Shown here: positions 9,359 to 17,474 of the stretch, piece after piece
Layout: every line of letters starts with the position of its first letter
Numbering within the stretch: position 1 is the first letter of the stretch
NCBI RefSeq assembly: GCF_003224335.1
Contig: NZ_QKLF01000001.1
Span: 496,001-560,000, forward strand
Origin: Curtobacterium sp. MCJR17_055
Lineage (GTDB): Bacteria; Actinomycetota; Actinomycetes; Actinomycetales; Microbacteriaceae
Reading direction: 5' to 3'
Length of the DNA: 64,000 nt
Made by a program: the position numbers and the translations under genes
Notes under the pieces: generated by a model
Seen by the model: only the letters and a program-made list of their open reading frames with translations
Told to the model about the DNA's origin: nothing
Databases searched by the model: none

Positions 9359-10231
9359 TCAGCTGCGGTCGACTGCCCGGTCGAGCCACGCGACGAGGTC
9401 CGCGACCACCTCGTCACGGTTCGTCTCGTTGTAGACCTCGTGCCGCGCCCCCTCGTACACGCGCACCGTGACGTCGGAGAGCTGACCACGCCGCCGGTAC
9501 GCCCGCGCGAGCAGCTCGACGGACCGGGGCCCGCCGAGCGAGTCCTCGGAGCCGACCTGCAGCAGCATCGGCAGGTCGTGCGGGATCGCCCGGCGCGGGA
9601 CCCCGAGCAGCCGGAGGGTGTCCGGCAGCCCGAACAACCCGAGCACGTCGGCCTCGACCGCGAGCGGGTCGACCCCGACGGCGTCGATGACCGCCCGGTC
9701 CCGGGTGAGCCACTCGTGCTTCGTCGGACCGGACGCCGCGTGCCGCCGGTTGAGGTCCCCGCCGTTCATGAACCCGGGCAACCGGAGCGCGGTCGCCGAC
9801 AGCACGACGCCCGCGTACCGCTCCGACGAGGTGTTCACGATCCGCTGGGCCATGAGCGACCCCCACGAGTGTCCGAGCAGCACGACGGGCAGCCCGGGGT
9901 CGCCGTCCATCGCCACGGTCGTCATCTGCTCGACCGCCGCGATCGCCGCCCGCAGTCCACCCGGGCCCAGGCGTCCGAGCTTCCCGTGGTCGCCGTCCCA
10001 CTGTCCGAGACCGGTCCGGCCGTGGCCGCGGTGGTCGGTCGCGTGCACGGTCCAGCCGGCGCGCACGAGGTCCTGGGCGAGCGGCTCGTAGCGCAGCGCG
10101 TGCTCCCCGACGCCGTGCGCGATCTGCACGATGCCCTTCGCCCTGCCCGCACGCCAGGTCGAGTAGACGATCTCGACGCCGTGTGCGTCGGTGAACGAGG
10201 AGTCACCTCGGGCAGCGGAGAAGGTGGGCAC
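9359..10231 (-). CDS. alpha/beta hydrolase, monoacylglycerol lipase / lysophospholipase-like
   Basis: A 290-residue cytoplasmic hydrolase of the serine aminopeptidase S33 (Hydrolase_4) type. Oxyanion motif AHGVGEH near residues 38-44, nucleophile elbow GHSWGS with Ser122, the acid in VGSEDSLG and catalytic histidine in GARHEVYNE are all present. The typical HATDHRGHGRT stretch follows strand 4. GTG 10231 is chosen because CAGGAT (10238-10243, minus strand) lies six bases before it. It converges with the preceding hydrolase over 36 bases. Confidence 0.87.
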   Translation of the reverse strand: MPTFSAARGDSSFTDAHGVEIVYSTWRAGRAKGIVQIAHGVGEHALRYEPLAQDLVRAGWTVHATDHRGHGRTGLGQWDGDHGKLGRLGPGGLRAAIAAVEQMTTVAMDGDPGLPVVLLGHSWGSLMAQRIVNTSSERYAGVVLSATALRLPGFMNGGDLNRRHAASGPTKHEWLTRDRAVIDAVGVDPLAVEADVLGLFGLPDTLRLLGVPRRAIPHDLPMLLQVGSEDSLGGPRSVELLARAYRRRGQLSDVTVRVYEGARHEVYNETNRDEVVADLVAWLDRAVDRS

Positions 10232-10258
10232 GGCGTCATCCTGGCAGACGTCGCACCT

Positions 10259-10302
10259 GTTCATCCGTCGTTCACGCGCACCTTCGGGTACCGGCCTAGC
10301 GT
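10259..10302 (+). promoter_or_regulatory. PHO-box-like direct repeat plus -10 box of the phosphate transporter gene
   Basis: Two adjacent 11-base direct repeats, GTTCATCCGTC (10259-10269) and GTTCACGCGCA (10270-10280), match the layout of actinobacterial PhoP binding sites (consensus near GTTCACCCGGC). TAGCGT (10297-10302) is a clear -10 box 16 bases downstream and seven bases before the ATG. The repeats occupy the place of a -35 box, as expected for PhoP activation under phosphate limitation. Confidence 0.65.
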
Positions 10303-10309
10303 TCCGCGC

Positions 10310-11452
10310 ATGGACGTCCTCGTCACCGTCGTGCTGGTGATCGTGGTGGCCCTCGTGTTCGACTTCACGAACGGGTTCCACGACACCGCGAACGCCATGG
10401 CCACCTCGGTGGCCACGGGTGCTCTCAAGCCCCGCACCGCCGTCCTCATCTCCGCCGTGCTGAACCTCGTCGGTGCGTTCCTCTCCACCGAGGTGGCGAA
10501 GACCGTGTCACAGGGCCTCATCCGCGAAGGAGAGGACGGCATCCACATCACCCCGACGATGGTCTTCGCGGGGCTCGTCGGCGCCGTGCTCTGGAACCTC
10601 GCCACGTGGTACTCCGGCCTGCCGTCGTCGTCCACCCACGCCCTGTTCGGCGGGCTCATCGGGGCGTCGGTGATCGGTGCCGGGCTGGACTCGGTCGACT
10701 GGGCCACGGTCGTCTCCAAGGTCGTGCTCCCGGCGCTGCTCTCCCCGGTCATCGCCGGGGTGATCGCCCTCGTCGCGACCTACCTGGCCTACACGATCAC
10801 GAAGAACGCGACCACGCACGGCGCCGCCACCGGGTTCCGGCACGGCCAGACGGTGTCCGCCTCCCTGGTGTCGCTCGCCCACGGGACGAACGACGCGCAG
10901 AAGACCATGGGCGTCATCACCCTGACCCTCATCGCGGCGGGCTACCAGGGCGCGGGGACCGCCCCGGAGCTCTGGGTGGTCCTGACCTGCGGGCTCGCGA
11001 TCGCCCTCGGCACGTACATGGGCGGCTGGCGGATCATGAAGACCGTCGGCAAGCGGATCTCGGACGTGCAGTCCCCGCAGGGGTTCGCGGCGGAGACCAG
11101 CTCGGCCGCGACGATCCTCGTGTCCTCGCACCTCGGCTTCGCCCTCTCGACGACGCACGTGACGAGCGGCTCGGTCATCGGTTCGGGCCTCGGCAAGAAG
11201 CTGGCCGACGTGCACTGGGGTGTCGTCGGCAAGATCGTCGTGGCCTGGGTGATCACGCTGCCGTCCGCCGCGGTGGTGGGCGGTCTGGCGACGTGGATCG
11301 CGTCGAGCTCCACCATCGGGCTGGTCGTCGTGGCGGTGCTGGCCCTGGTCGGCGGGCTCACGTTCGCCGTCCTCGCCCGCCGCAAGCCGATCGGTGCGGA
11401 CGACGTGCGCGAGGGCGCCCCGGAGCGCGAGTCCGTGGCCGCCGGGAACTGA
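10310..11452 (+). CDS. inorganic phosphate transporter, PiT family
   Basis: A 380-residue integral membrane protein that imports phosphate (or metal phosphate) by proton or cation symport. The two PiT signature repeats are visible: FDFTNGFHDTANAMATS at residues ~18-34 and SLAHGTNDAQKTMG in the second half, with GLPSSSTHALFGG and LSTTHVTSGSVIG completing each half. ATG 10310 follows TAGCGT by seven bases, so the mRNA is probably leaderless. The PHO-box-like repeat suggests phosphate control, as for the PhoP-regulated pitH2 of Streptomyces. A small membrane gene follows at once and is probably co-transcribed. Confidence 0.93.
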   Translation: MDVLVTVVLVIVVALVFDFTNGFHDTANAMATSVATGALKPRTAVLISAVLNLVGAFLSTEVAKTVSQGLIREGEDGIHITPTMVFAGLVGAVLWNLATWYSGLPSSSTHALFGGLIGASVIGAGLDSVDWATVVSKVVLPALLSPVIAGVIALVATYLAYTITKNATTHGAATGFRHGQTVSASLVSLAHGTNDAQKTMGVITLTLIAAGYQGAGTAPELWVVLTCGLAIALGTYMGGWRIMKTVGKRISDVQSPQGFAAETSSAATILVSSHLGFALSTTHVTSGSVIGSGLGKKLADVHWGVVGKIVVAWVITLPSAAVVGGLATWIASSSTIGLVVVAVLALVGGLTFAVLARRKPIGADDVREGAPERESVAAGN

Positions 11453-11463
11453 GGGAGGACCAG

Positions 11464-11733
11464 ATGGACATCGACTTCGGAGCGATCGGCACCGTCGCGG
11501 GGGTGGGCTTCGTGGCCGCCGTCGGCGTCGTGCTGCTCTACACGCTCGGCCTGCGCCTGCTCGGCACCGGTCAACCCGCCGACGTCGGCGGCGAGCGCAC
11601 CCAGTACGCCGAGGAGACCCCGCGCTCGGGCTCGACACCGCGCATGGCGTCCCTCGGTGCCGGCGTCTGCTTCGCGCTCTGCGGCGCAGCCGTCCTGTAC
11701 GGGATCTGGCTGACGATCCCCCAGTTCCACTGA
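11464..11733 (+). CDS. small two-helix membrane protein linked to the phosphate transporter
   Basis: An 89-residue protein with two hydrophobic segments (about 10-33 and 63-83) joined by a polar loop. It starts eleven bases after the transporter stop and has a strong GGGAGGA ribosome binding site at 11453-11459. Similar small proteins follow pit genes in other actinobacteria; a role as an accessory subunit is inference from position only. Confidence 0.75.
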   Translation: MDIDFGAIGTVAGVGFVAAVGVVLLYTLGLRLLGTGQPADVGGERTQYAEETPRSGSTPRMASLGAGVCFALCGAAVLYGIWLTIPQFH

Positions 11734-11776
11734 CCGTTCGAGACGCCACCGTCTGCTCGAGACACCACCTCGCACC

Positions 11777-11806
11777 CGAGACGCCGCCGGTTCCGGCGGC
11801 GTCTCG
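11777..11806 (+). terminator. hairpin terminator after the phosphate transport pair
   Basis: A perfect 14-bp stem, CGAGACGCCGCCGG (11777-11790) with CCGGCGGCGTCTCG (11793-11806), around a two-base centre. There is no U-tract, as is common in high-GC actinobacteria. Confidence 0.6.
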
Positions 11807-11981
11807 TCCGTCGTGCGGCGTCACCCGGAGACGGGCCCGTCTCCCAGGCAGGCCCGTCTCACAGGCTGGGCAGGCAGACCCGCCTCGCAGGCACGCCCAC
11901 CCCGCCCGCGGCCCACGTCCCGCGCCCGGCCGGGAGGCCCGCCCCACGGCGCCGCCAGGTGCGGCCTGGCAGGATCGCCGA

Positions 11982-12920
11982 GTGACCCACCACCGCATCG
12001 CGACCACCGCGGACACCGCCGTCGACGTGTTCACCGCCGAACGCCGGCCCGTGCTGACGGTCGAGCCCGGCGACACCGTCACCGTCCACACGCTCGACGC
12101 CGCCGGCTACACCGAGCGTCTGCCGGCACCGGGCGTCGACGTGCCGACCCTCATCAGTCCGCGACGAGGCCACTGCCTGCTCGGGCCGATCGCGGTCGCG
12201 GGCGCCCGTCCCGGGCAGGTGCTGGCGGTCCGGTTCGACGACCTCGTCCCGGACGACTGGGGCTACACCGGTTCCGGTGGGGTGGACACCCCGCTGAACC
12301 GAGCGCTCGGGCTCGCCGACCCGTCGACGCGAGGGCCGCTCCTCTGGGACATCGACGCGTCGGCGGGGACCGCCTCCAACCAGCTCGGACTCGGCGTCCG
12401 GACCGCCCCGTTCCTCGGCGTCGTCGGCGTTCCGCCGGAGGCCACCGGCGAGCATGTGACCACCCCGCCCCGGGCCGTCGGTGGCGGGAACATCGACTGC
12501 CGCGAGCTCGTCGCCGGCGCCACGCTGTACCTGCCGGTGACGGTGCCCGACGCGCTGCTGACGGTCGGGGACGGGCACGCCGCCCAGGGCGACGGCGAGG
12601 TCTCCGGCACGGCCGTCGAGTGCGGCATGACGACGACGATGACGCTGTCCCTGCTCGACACGGCGCCGGTCGCGGGCATCCACGCCGACACCCCGGCCGG
12701 GCGCATCACGTTCGGCTTCGACGCGGACCTCAACGCGGCGACGACGACGGCCCTCGACCGGATGATCGACTGGATCGCGGCGGAGCACGGCATCGGCCGC
12801 GCCGAGGCGCTCGCGATGGCGAGCGTCGCGGTGAGCATGCGCATCACGCAGATCGCCAACCGGACGTGGGGCGTGCACGCACTGCTCGCACACGACGCGA
12901 TCCTCACGCAGACCCGCTGA
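11982..12920 (+). CDS. acetamidase/formamidase family protein
   Basis: A 312-residue protein of the FmdA_AmdA family, which hydrolyses short-chain amides to acid and ammonia. Family signatures are GYTGSGGVDTPLNRALGL, GGNIDCREL and GDGHAAQGDGEVSGTAVE, which hold the metal and active-site residues. GTG 11982 follows CAGGAT by six bases, supporting this start and a leaderless mRNA. The family is a plausible nitrogen-scavenging function; specificity for acetamide or formamide cannot be told. Confidence 0.88.
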   Translation: MTHHRIATTADTAVDVFTAERRPVLTVEPGDTVTVHTLDAAGYTERLPAPGVDVPTLISPRRGHCLLGPIAVAGARPGQVLAVRFDDLVPDDWGYTGSGGVDTPLNRALGLADPSTRGPLLWDIDASAGTASNQLGLGVRTAPFLGVVGVPPEATGEHVTTPPRAVGGGNIDCRELVAGATLYLPVTVPDALLTVGDGHAAQGDGEVSGTAVECGMTTTMTLSLLDTAPVAGIHADTPAGRITFGFDADLNAATTTALDRMIDWIAAEHGIGRAEALAMASVAVSMRITQIANRTWGVHALLAHDAILTQTR

Positions 12921-12925
12921 CGGAC

Positions 12926-12975
12926 GGGAGGCCCGACGGTCGTGAGCAGGTCTGCTCACGACGATCGGGCCTCCC
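12926..12975. terminator. bidirectional terminator hairpin, GGGAGGCCCG type
   Basis: A 50-base hairpin between the convergent acetamidase and SDR genes. Its 24-base arms (12926-12949 and 12952-12975) match at 22 positions around a two-base centre and begin and end with GGGAGGCCCGA/TCGGGCCTCCC. It is the longest member of the dispersed inverted repeat family in this window. Confidence 0.75.
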
Positions 12976-13081
12976 AGCCGGTCCGCCGGCCGGTGCACGC
13001 GCACCGGCTCGAGGCCGCCCGCGCGACCGCACGGAGGGTCGGTGCACGGAGGCGGGTGCGTGAGGGTCAGTGCACGGACGG

Positions 13082-13834
13082 TCAGTGCGCGGAGTAGCCG
13101 CCGTCCACCAGGTGGTAGCTGCCGCTGATGAACGACGCCTGGTCGCTCAGCAGGAAGAGGACGAGCGCGGCGACCTCGGTGTCGGTGCCGAGCCGTCCGG
13201 CGGCGTGCAGGGACTCGAGGCCGGCGAGCTCGTCGGCGCTCAGCGAGGACCGGACCAGCGGGGTGTCGATGAAGCCCGGGCCGACGGCGTTGGTGCGGAC
13301 GCCCTTCGCGGTGTACTCGAGCGCCGCGACCTTCGTGAGCCCGACGAGTGCGTGCTTCGACGCCACGTAGGCCGCGTTGTTCGCGATGCCGACCGAGCCG
13401 AGGACCGACGACATGTTGACGACGGCGCCGCCGCCCGACTCGAGGATCGCGGGGATCTCGTAGCGGAGGCCGTAGAAGACCCCGTCCAGGTCGACGGCGC
13501 GGACGCGGTCCCACGCCTCGACGTCGTACTCGCCGATGGGCTGCGGGGCAGCACCGATGCCGGCGTTGTTCACGGCGAGGTGCAGTGCGCCGTAGGTGTC
13601 GACGGCGAACTGCACGGCACGTTCGTTGTCGGCGGCGAGGGCCGAGTTCGCGGCGACGGCGGCCGCGGTGCCACCGGCCTGCTCGATCTCGGCGACGACG
13701 CGCTCGGCCGCCTCCTGCTTGATGTCCGTCACGACGACGGAGGCCCCCGCTGCCGCGAGCTCCTTCGCGATCGACTCGCCGATCCCGCTGCCACCTCCGG
13801 TGACGATGGCGACCTTGCCCTCGAACCCGTTCAT
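13082..13834 (-). CDS. short-chain dehydrogenase/reductase (classical SDR)
   Basis: A 250-residue NAD(P)H-dependent oxidoreductase. Cofactor motif TGGGSGIG at 12-19, NNAG at 89-92, catalytic Ser142/143, Tyr156 and Lys160 (YVASK), and the C-terminal DGGYSAH are all in place. An aspartate after the second strand (VVVTDIK, residue 37) favours NAD+ over NADP+. The ATG has an AGGAGGAGCAGGA purine stretch just upstream. A 26-bp palindrome in its promoter shows it is likely repressed by a TetR- or MarR-type regulator. Substrate unknown. Confidence 0.88.
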   Translation of the reverse strand: MNGFEGKVAIVTGGGSGIGESIAKELAAAGASVVVTDIKQEAAERVVAEIEQAGGTAAAVAANSALAADNERAVQFAVDTYGALHLAVNNAGIGAAPQPIGEYDVEAWDRVRAVDLDGVFYGLRYEIPAILESGGGAVVNMSSVLGSVGIANNAAYVASKHALVGLTKVAALEYTAKGVRTNAVGPGFIDTPLVRSSLSADELAGLESLHAAGRLGTDTEVAALVLFLLSDQASFISGSYHLVDGGYSAH

Positions 13835-13870
13835 GCGTCCTGCTCCTCCTGGTGCCTTCCGGCCCGTCTC

Positions 13871-13896
13871 ATCTGGGCAACACCTGTTGTCCAGAT
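13871..13896. promoter_or_regulatory. 26-bp palindromic operator in the SDR promoter
   Basis: ATCTGGGCAACA (13871-13882) and TGTTGTCCAGAT (13885-13896) are inverted arms matching at 11 of 12 positions around CC. On the minus strand a TACGAT -10 box (13901-13906) lies just before it, so the transcription start of the SDR gene falls inside the palindrome. This is a classical repressor site. Confidence 0.6.
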
Positions 13897-13984
13897 GCCC
13901 ATCGTACGCCTGGCGGTCAGAGACAGCGGGGTGAGGCGGCCCAACTGGTTCGTTCGCTGAACTAATGAGGTAGGCTGACGATCC

Positions 13985-14449
13985 GTGACCGCCACCGACC
14001 CGCTCCCGACCACCGCGCGTCGCCGACCCGCTCCGCACGCCGCACTCGCGACCGACGTCCGTGTGGCCGTGAACCGGCTCTCGCGCACGCTCCGCGCGCA
14101 GAAGGCCGACACGTCCGTCACCGACGCCCAGTTCTCCGCCCTCGCCCTGCTGCACCGCGACGGGCCGATGACGCTCGCCGACCTCAGCCGGGCCGAGGGC
14201 GTCACGCCCCCGTCGATGACGAAGACCGTGGACGTCCTCATCGGTCGCGGCCTGCTGACGAAGGACGACCACGGGGACGACCGACGCAAGGTGCTGCTCT
14301 GCCCGACCCCGGCCGGCGCAGAGCTGGTCGCCGAGACCCGGCAGCGTCGTGACGACTGGCTCAGTCCCCGGCTCACGGCCCTCACCGCGGCGGAACGACG
14401 GACCCTCGCCGCCGCCACGGACGTCATGCGGAAGCTCGCCGCCCGGTGA
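13985..14449 (+). CDS. MarR family transcriptional regulator
   Basis: A 154-residue protein with the MarR winged-helix fold; LADLSRAEGVTPPSMTKTVDVLIGRGLL is the recognition region and DDRRKVLLCPTPAG the wing. GTG 13985 follows TAGGCT (13971-13976) by eight bases, so it is probably leaderless. Its stop overlaps the GTG of the next gene (GTGA), which ties it to the MFS transporter as an operon. It is divergent from the SDR gene and may also control it, since the 26-bp palindrome lies between them. Confidence 0.87.
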   Translation: MTATDPLPTTARRRPAPHAALATDVRVAVNRLSRTLRAQKADTSVTDAQFSALALLHRDGPMTLADLSRAEGVTPPSMTKTVDVLIGRGLLTKDDHGDDRRKVLLCPTPAGAELVAETRQRRDDWLSPRLTALTAAERRTLAAATDVMRKLAAR

Positions 14450-15792
14450 GCGCCGTGTTCCGGTCCCTCTCGGGACGCAACTACCGCATCTGGTTCGCCG
14501 GCGCCCTCGTGTCGAACATCGGCACCTGGATGCAGCGCACCGCCCAGGACTGGATCGTCCTCACCCAGCTGACCGACGACGACGCCGTCGCGGTCGGCGT
14601 CACGATGGCGCTGCAGTTCGGTCCGCAACTGCTCCTGCTGCCCTGGACCGGGTTGGTCGCGGACCGTTTCGACCGGCGTCGCATGCTCATGGTGACCCAG
14701 GGCCTGATGGGACTGCTCGGGCTCGGACTGGCCGTGATGGTCCTCACCGACACCGCGACGCTGTGGACCCTGTACGGCTTCGCCCTCGCACTCGGTGTCG
14801 TCGCGGCGTTCGACACCCCGGTCCGACAGGCGTTCGTGTCCGACGTCGTGACGGGCGAGAACGTGTCGAACGCCGTCGCGCTGAACTCGGCGTCGTTCAA
14901 CGCCGCCCGGCTCGTCGGCCCGGCGGTCGCGGGGGTCCTCATCGCGGCGATCGGCTCCGGGTGGGTGTTCGTCATCAACGCGGGGTCGTTCCTCGCGGTG
15001 CTCGTGGCCCTGCGCTTCGTCGACCCACGGCAGCTCGCCGACCGCCCGCGGGCCGCCCGCGGGAAGGGGCAGCTCGTCGCGGGGTTCCGGTACGTCCGCA
15101 CCCGGCCGGACATCCTCGTCGTGCTCGCCATGGTCTTCGTGGTCGGCACCTTCGGCGTGAACTTCCCCATCTTCACCTCGACGATGGCGCGGGTGGAGTT
15201 CCACCGGGGTGCGGGTGACTTCGGGCTGCTCAACTCGGTGATGGCGGTCGGCTCGGTGCTCGGCGCCCTGCTCGCGGCACGACGCGACGCTCCCCGGATG
15301 CGCACGCTGGTCCTCGCCGCCGGCGGGTTCGGCCTCGCCTGCACCGCGGCCGCCCTCGCCCCGACCTACTGGGTCTTCGCGGTCCTGCTCGCCTTCGTCG
15401 GCCTCGCAGCCCTGACCTTCATGACCACGGCGAACGCCCTCGTGCAGACCACCACGACCCCGGCCATGCGGGGCCGCGTGATGGCGCTCTACATGGCGAT
15501 CTTCGTCGGCGGCACCCCCGTCGGCGCTCCCGTCGTCGGTGCCGTCGCCGACGCCTGGGGACCGCGGTGGGCGATCGTCGTGGGCGCGCTCGCGGGCTTC
15601 GTCGCGCTCGCCATCGCCGTCCTGTGGCTCGTCCGGTCCCAGCACCTCCGGCTGCGGTACGACGCCGACGCACGTCTGCACCTCGCCGTCACGCGGTCGA
15701 CACCGGTGGTCGGGACGCGGGCGAGCCGAGCGGCCGTGCGCCGGGACCTCGAGCACGACGAGGTGGTGGCGGACCGGTCGAGCGCCGTCTGA
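14446..15792 (+). CDS. MFS transporter, EntS/MFS_3-like exporter
   Basis: A 448-residue, twelve-helix major facilitator. It starts FRSLSGRNYRIWFAGALVSNIGTWMQRTAQDW, typical of the EntS/enterobactin-exporter-like and macrolide-efflux-like group; the motif A-like loop is VADRFDRRRML. The GTG start at 14446 overlaps the MarR stop codon, so expression follows the regulator. Probable role is drug or metabolite efflux under MarR control; the substrate is unknown. Confidence 0.87.
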   Translation: MSAVFRSLSGRNYRIWFAGALVSNIGTWMQRTAQDWIVLTQLTDDDAVAVGVTMALQFGPQLLLLPWTGLVADRFDRRRMLMVTQGLMGLLGLGLAVMVLTDTATLWTLYGFALALGVVAAFDTPVRQAFVSDVVTGENVSNAVALNSASFNAARLVGPAVAGVLIAAIGSGWVFVINAGSFLAVLVALRFVDPRQLADRPRAARGKGQLVAGFRYVRTRPDILVVLAMVFVVGTFGVNFPIFTSTMARVEFHRGAGDFGLLNSVMAVGSVLGALLAARRDAPRMRTLVLAAGGFGLACTAAALAPTYWVFAVLLAFVGLAALTFMTTANALVQTTTTPAMRGRVMALYMAIFVGGTPVGAPVVGAVADAWGPRWAIVVGALAGFVALAIAVLWLVRSQHLRLRYDADARLHLAVTRSTPVVGTRASRAAVRRDLEHDEVVADRSSAV

Positions 15793-15799
15793 CCTGACC

Positions 15800-15870
15800 T
15801 GGCCCTGGCCCTGGCCCTGGCCCGGATTGGCCCGGCCCGGTCCGGCCCGGTCCGGCCCGGTCCGGCCCGG
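15800..15870. repeat. simple GC-rich tandem repeats between convergent genes
   Basis: Four copies of TGGCCC (15800-15823) followed by TCCGGCCCGG repeated three times (15841-15870) with related sequence between. They fill almost all of the 80-base gap between the MFS gene and the convergent alpha-E gene. No hairpin terminator is seen here. Confidence 0.75.
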
Positions 15871-15872
15871 TG

Positions 15873-16763
15873 TCAGCCGACCGGTTCGGGTGCGGCGAAC
15901 ACGCGGGCGTCCAGCGCCGCCGTCACCGTCTCCGCGGCCAGCGCGAGCCGCGCTCCGGCGGACCGGGCGGCGTCGACCGCGGTGTCCGGCGTCAGGGTCT
16001 CGAGCTCGGCGCGGGCATCGCCGAACGCCCGGACCTCGGCCGCCAGGTGCACGCCGACGAGGTCGTCGAGGCACTCCTCGCTGCGGCGGGTGAGGAAGAG
16101 GAGCGAGCGCGGGCTGTGCGCGTCGAGGAGCAGGAACGTGGCCGCCTCCGAGGACGTCGTGCCGCGCCGGTGCTCGCGGTGGAACGCCTCCCCCGCACCG
16201 CAGGCACGCAGCGCGGTCGTCCACGACGCCGCCGAGGCCGGGTCGAGGAGGTCGGACGCGAGCATCCGCGCGGTCACCGTCAACCGGGTGAGCGAGCGAC
16301 CGAGGGTGAAGAACTCCCACACCTCGTCGCGACTGGCGTCCCCGTCGACGACCCCGACCGCGAGGGCGCTCCGTTCGCGGACCCAGCCGAGGAACTCGTG
16401 CGCCCGCTCCCCCGCGATCTTGCGCGGCAGCCGCGACCGCGTCGTGTTGAGGCAGTCCCACAGCTCGGTGGAGACGACGTCACGCGCACGACGCGCGTCG
16501 TCCCGGGCGACCGCCACCGCAGCGGCGATGGAGGCCGGTTCGTGGCGGTCGAGCGCCAGGGCCTCCAGGGTCGCGTCCGGACCGAGGTCCGCGTCCTCCG
16601 GCACGGTGGCGCCGACGACGCCGCGGAGGCTCCGGCCGATCGAGCCCGTCTCGGCCGCGGGGTCCCGGCGCGCGAGGTGCACGTCCAGCAGACGCGCGAC
16701 GACGTCCGTCCGCTCGACCGCGCCCCCGACGCTGTGGACGCTCCGCGCGAGTCGGTTCAGCAC
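15873..16763 (-). CDS. alpha-E domain protein (DUF403)
   Basis: A 296-residue, all-helical protein. The N terminus LNRLARSVHSVGGAVERTDVVARLLDVHL is the characteristic alpha-E start. In most bacteria the family sits beside circularly permuted ATP-grasp and transglutaminase genes in a predicted peptide-synthesis cluster; here neither neighbour is present. GTG 16763 is chosen because AGGAG lies six bases upstream and the sequence before it does not match the family. The usual GRYxERA motif appears as GGAVERT, a divergent form. Confidence 0.8.
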   Translation of the reverse strand: MLNRLARSVHSVGGAVERTDVVARLLDVHLARRDPAAETGSIGRSLRGVVGATVPEDADLGPDATLEALALDRHEPASIAAAVAVARDDARRARDVVSTELWDCLNTTRSRLPRKIAGERAHEFLGWVRERSALAVGVVDGDASRDEVWEFFTLGRSLTRLTVTARMLASDLLDPASAASWTTALRACGAGEAFHREHRRGTTSSEAATFLLLDAHSPRSLLFLTRRSEECLDDLVGVHLAAEVRAFGDARAELETLTPDTAVDAARSAGARLALAAETVTAALDARVFAAPEPVG

Positions 16764-16890
16764 GGCGACTCCTGCATGCGGCGAACCTACTGACCGCGCG
16801 TTGCCGGGGTGTTTCGGGATGACGTCCCGAGTGTTGCAGACCGTCGCTCGCTTCGTTCCCTGGACGGTGGACGTGCATGTGACGCGCTCG

Positions 16891-16919
16891 CTAGACAAAC
16901 TAACTAGACCGTCTAGCAT
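16891..16919 (+). promoter_or_regulatory. MarR gene promoter with CTAGAC palindrome
   Basis: TAGACA (16892-16897) and TAGCAT (16914-16919) with a 16-base spacer. A perfect palindrome CTAGAC-C-GTCTAG (16904-16916) overlaps the -10 box and a third CTAGAC copy overlaps the -35 box (16891-16896). The layout fits autorepression by the MarR protein encoded seven bases downstream. Confidence 0.6.
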
Positions 16920-16926
16920 TGATCCC

Positions 16927-17436
16927 ATGACTTCCGAGGTGACGACAGCAGCCCCGGGTTTCTGGTACGGCGAGGACTCCCGGGTCGACGCGGTGGACGT
17001 GCTGAACGCGCTGCGTCGGTACCGCACTGCCGAGAGCTCCGCCCAGCGTCGTGTGCGTGAGGAACTCGGGATCGGTGAGAACGCGTTGATGGCCCTGCGG
17101 GTGCTCGTCGACGCCGAGACGTCCGGCCGGACCGTCAACTCGAAGGAACTCGCGGAGCGCCTCGGCATCACCGCGGCGTCGACGTCGGCGCTGGTGGACC
17201 GGCTCGTCCGTTCCGGTCACGTCGAACGGCACGCTGACCCGGCCGACCGGCGTGGGGTCATCCTCACCGCCACGGGTCGCTCGATGCGTCGGGCCCTGGC
17301 CGTCATCGGGGACCTGGACTCCCGTGCCGTCGAGGTCGCGCAGCACCTGCCCCCGGAGGACATGGCCGTGGTCGTGGCCTTCCTGCGCGAGATGGCGGGC
17401 GCCGTCGACGAGTCCGCGGACCACGACGAGCACTGA
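16927..17436 (+). CDS. MarR family transcriptional regulator
   Basis: A 169-residue regulator with a winged helix: NSKELAERLGITAASTSALVDRLVRSGHVERHADPADRRGVILTATG is split here as the helix-turn-helix (ITAASTSALVDRL) and the wing (DPADRRGVILT). ATG 16927 lies seven bases after the TAGCAT -10 box, so the mRNA is leaderless. It overlaps no other gene; the alpha-E gene is divergent upstream and could be a second target of the same palindrome. Confidence 0.88.
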   Translation: MTSEVTTAAPGFWYGEDSRVDAVDVLNALRRYRTAESSAQRRVREELGIGENALMALRVLVDAETSGRTVNSKELAERLGITAASTSALVDRLVRSGHVERHADPADRRGVILTATGRSMRRALAVIGDLDSRAVEVAQHLPPEDMAVVVAFLREMAGAVDESADHDEH

Positions 17437-17440
17437 CGTC

Positions 17441-17454
17441 CGTGTCGCGACACG
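17441..17454. promoter_or_regulatory. perfect 14-bp palindrome upstream of a small gene
   Basis: CGTGTCGCGACACG is fully self-complementary and lies nine bases before the TACGCT -10 box (17463-17468) of the small gene at 17475, in the region a -35 box should occupy. It is a candidate operator. Confidence 0.4.
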
Positions 17455-17474
17455 TCCCGCCGTACGCTGAGGGC

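Noticed and set aside
16891..16916. attachment-site or IS target built of CTAG repeats
   Set aside because: The copies match promoter boxes and a regulator gene follows at once, so an operator is the simpler reading.
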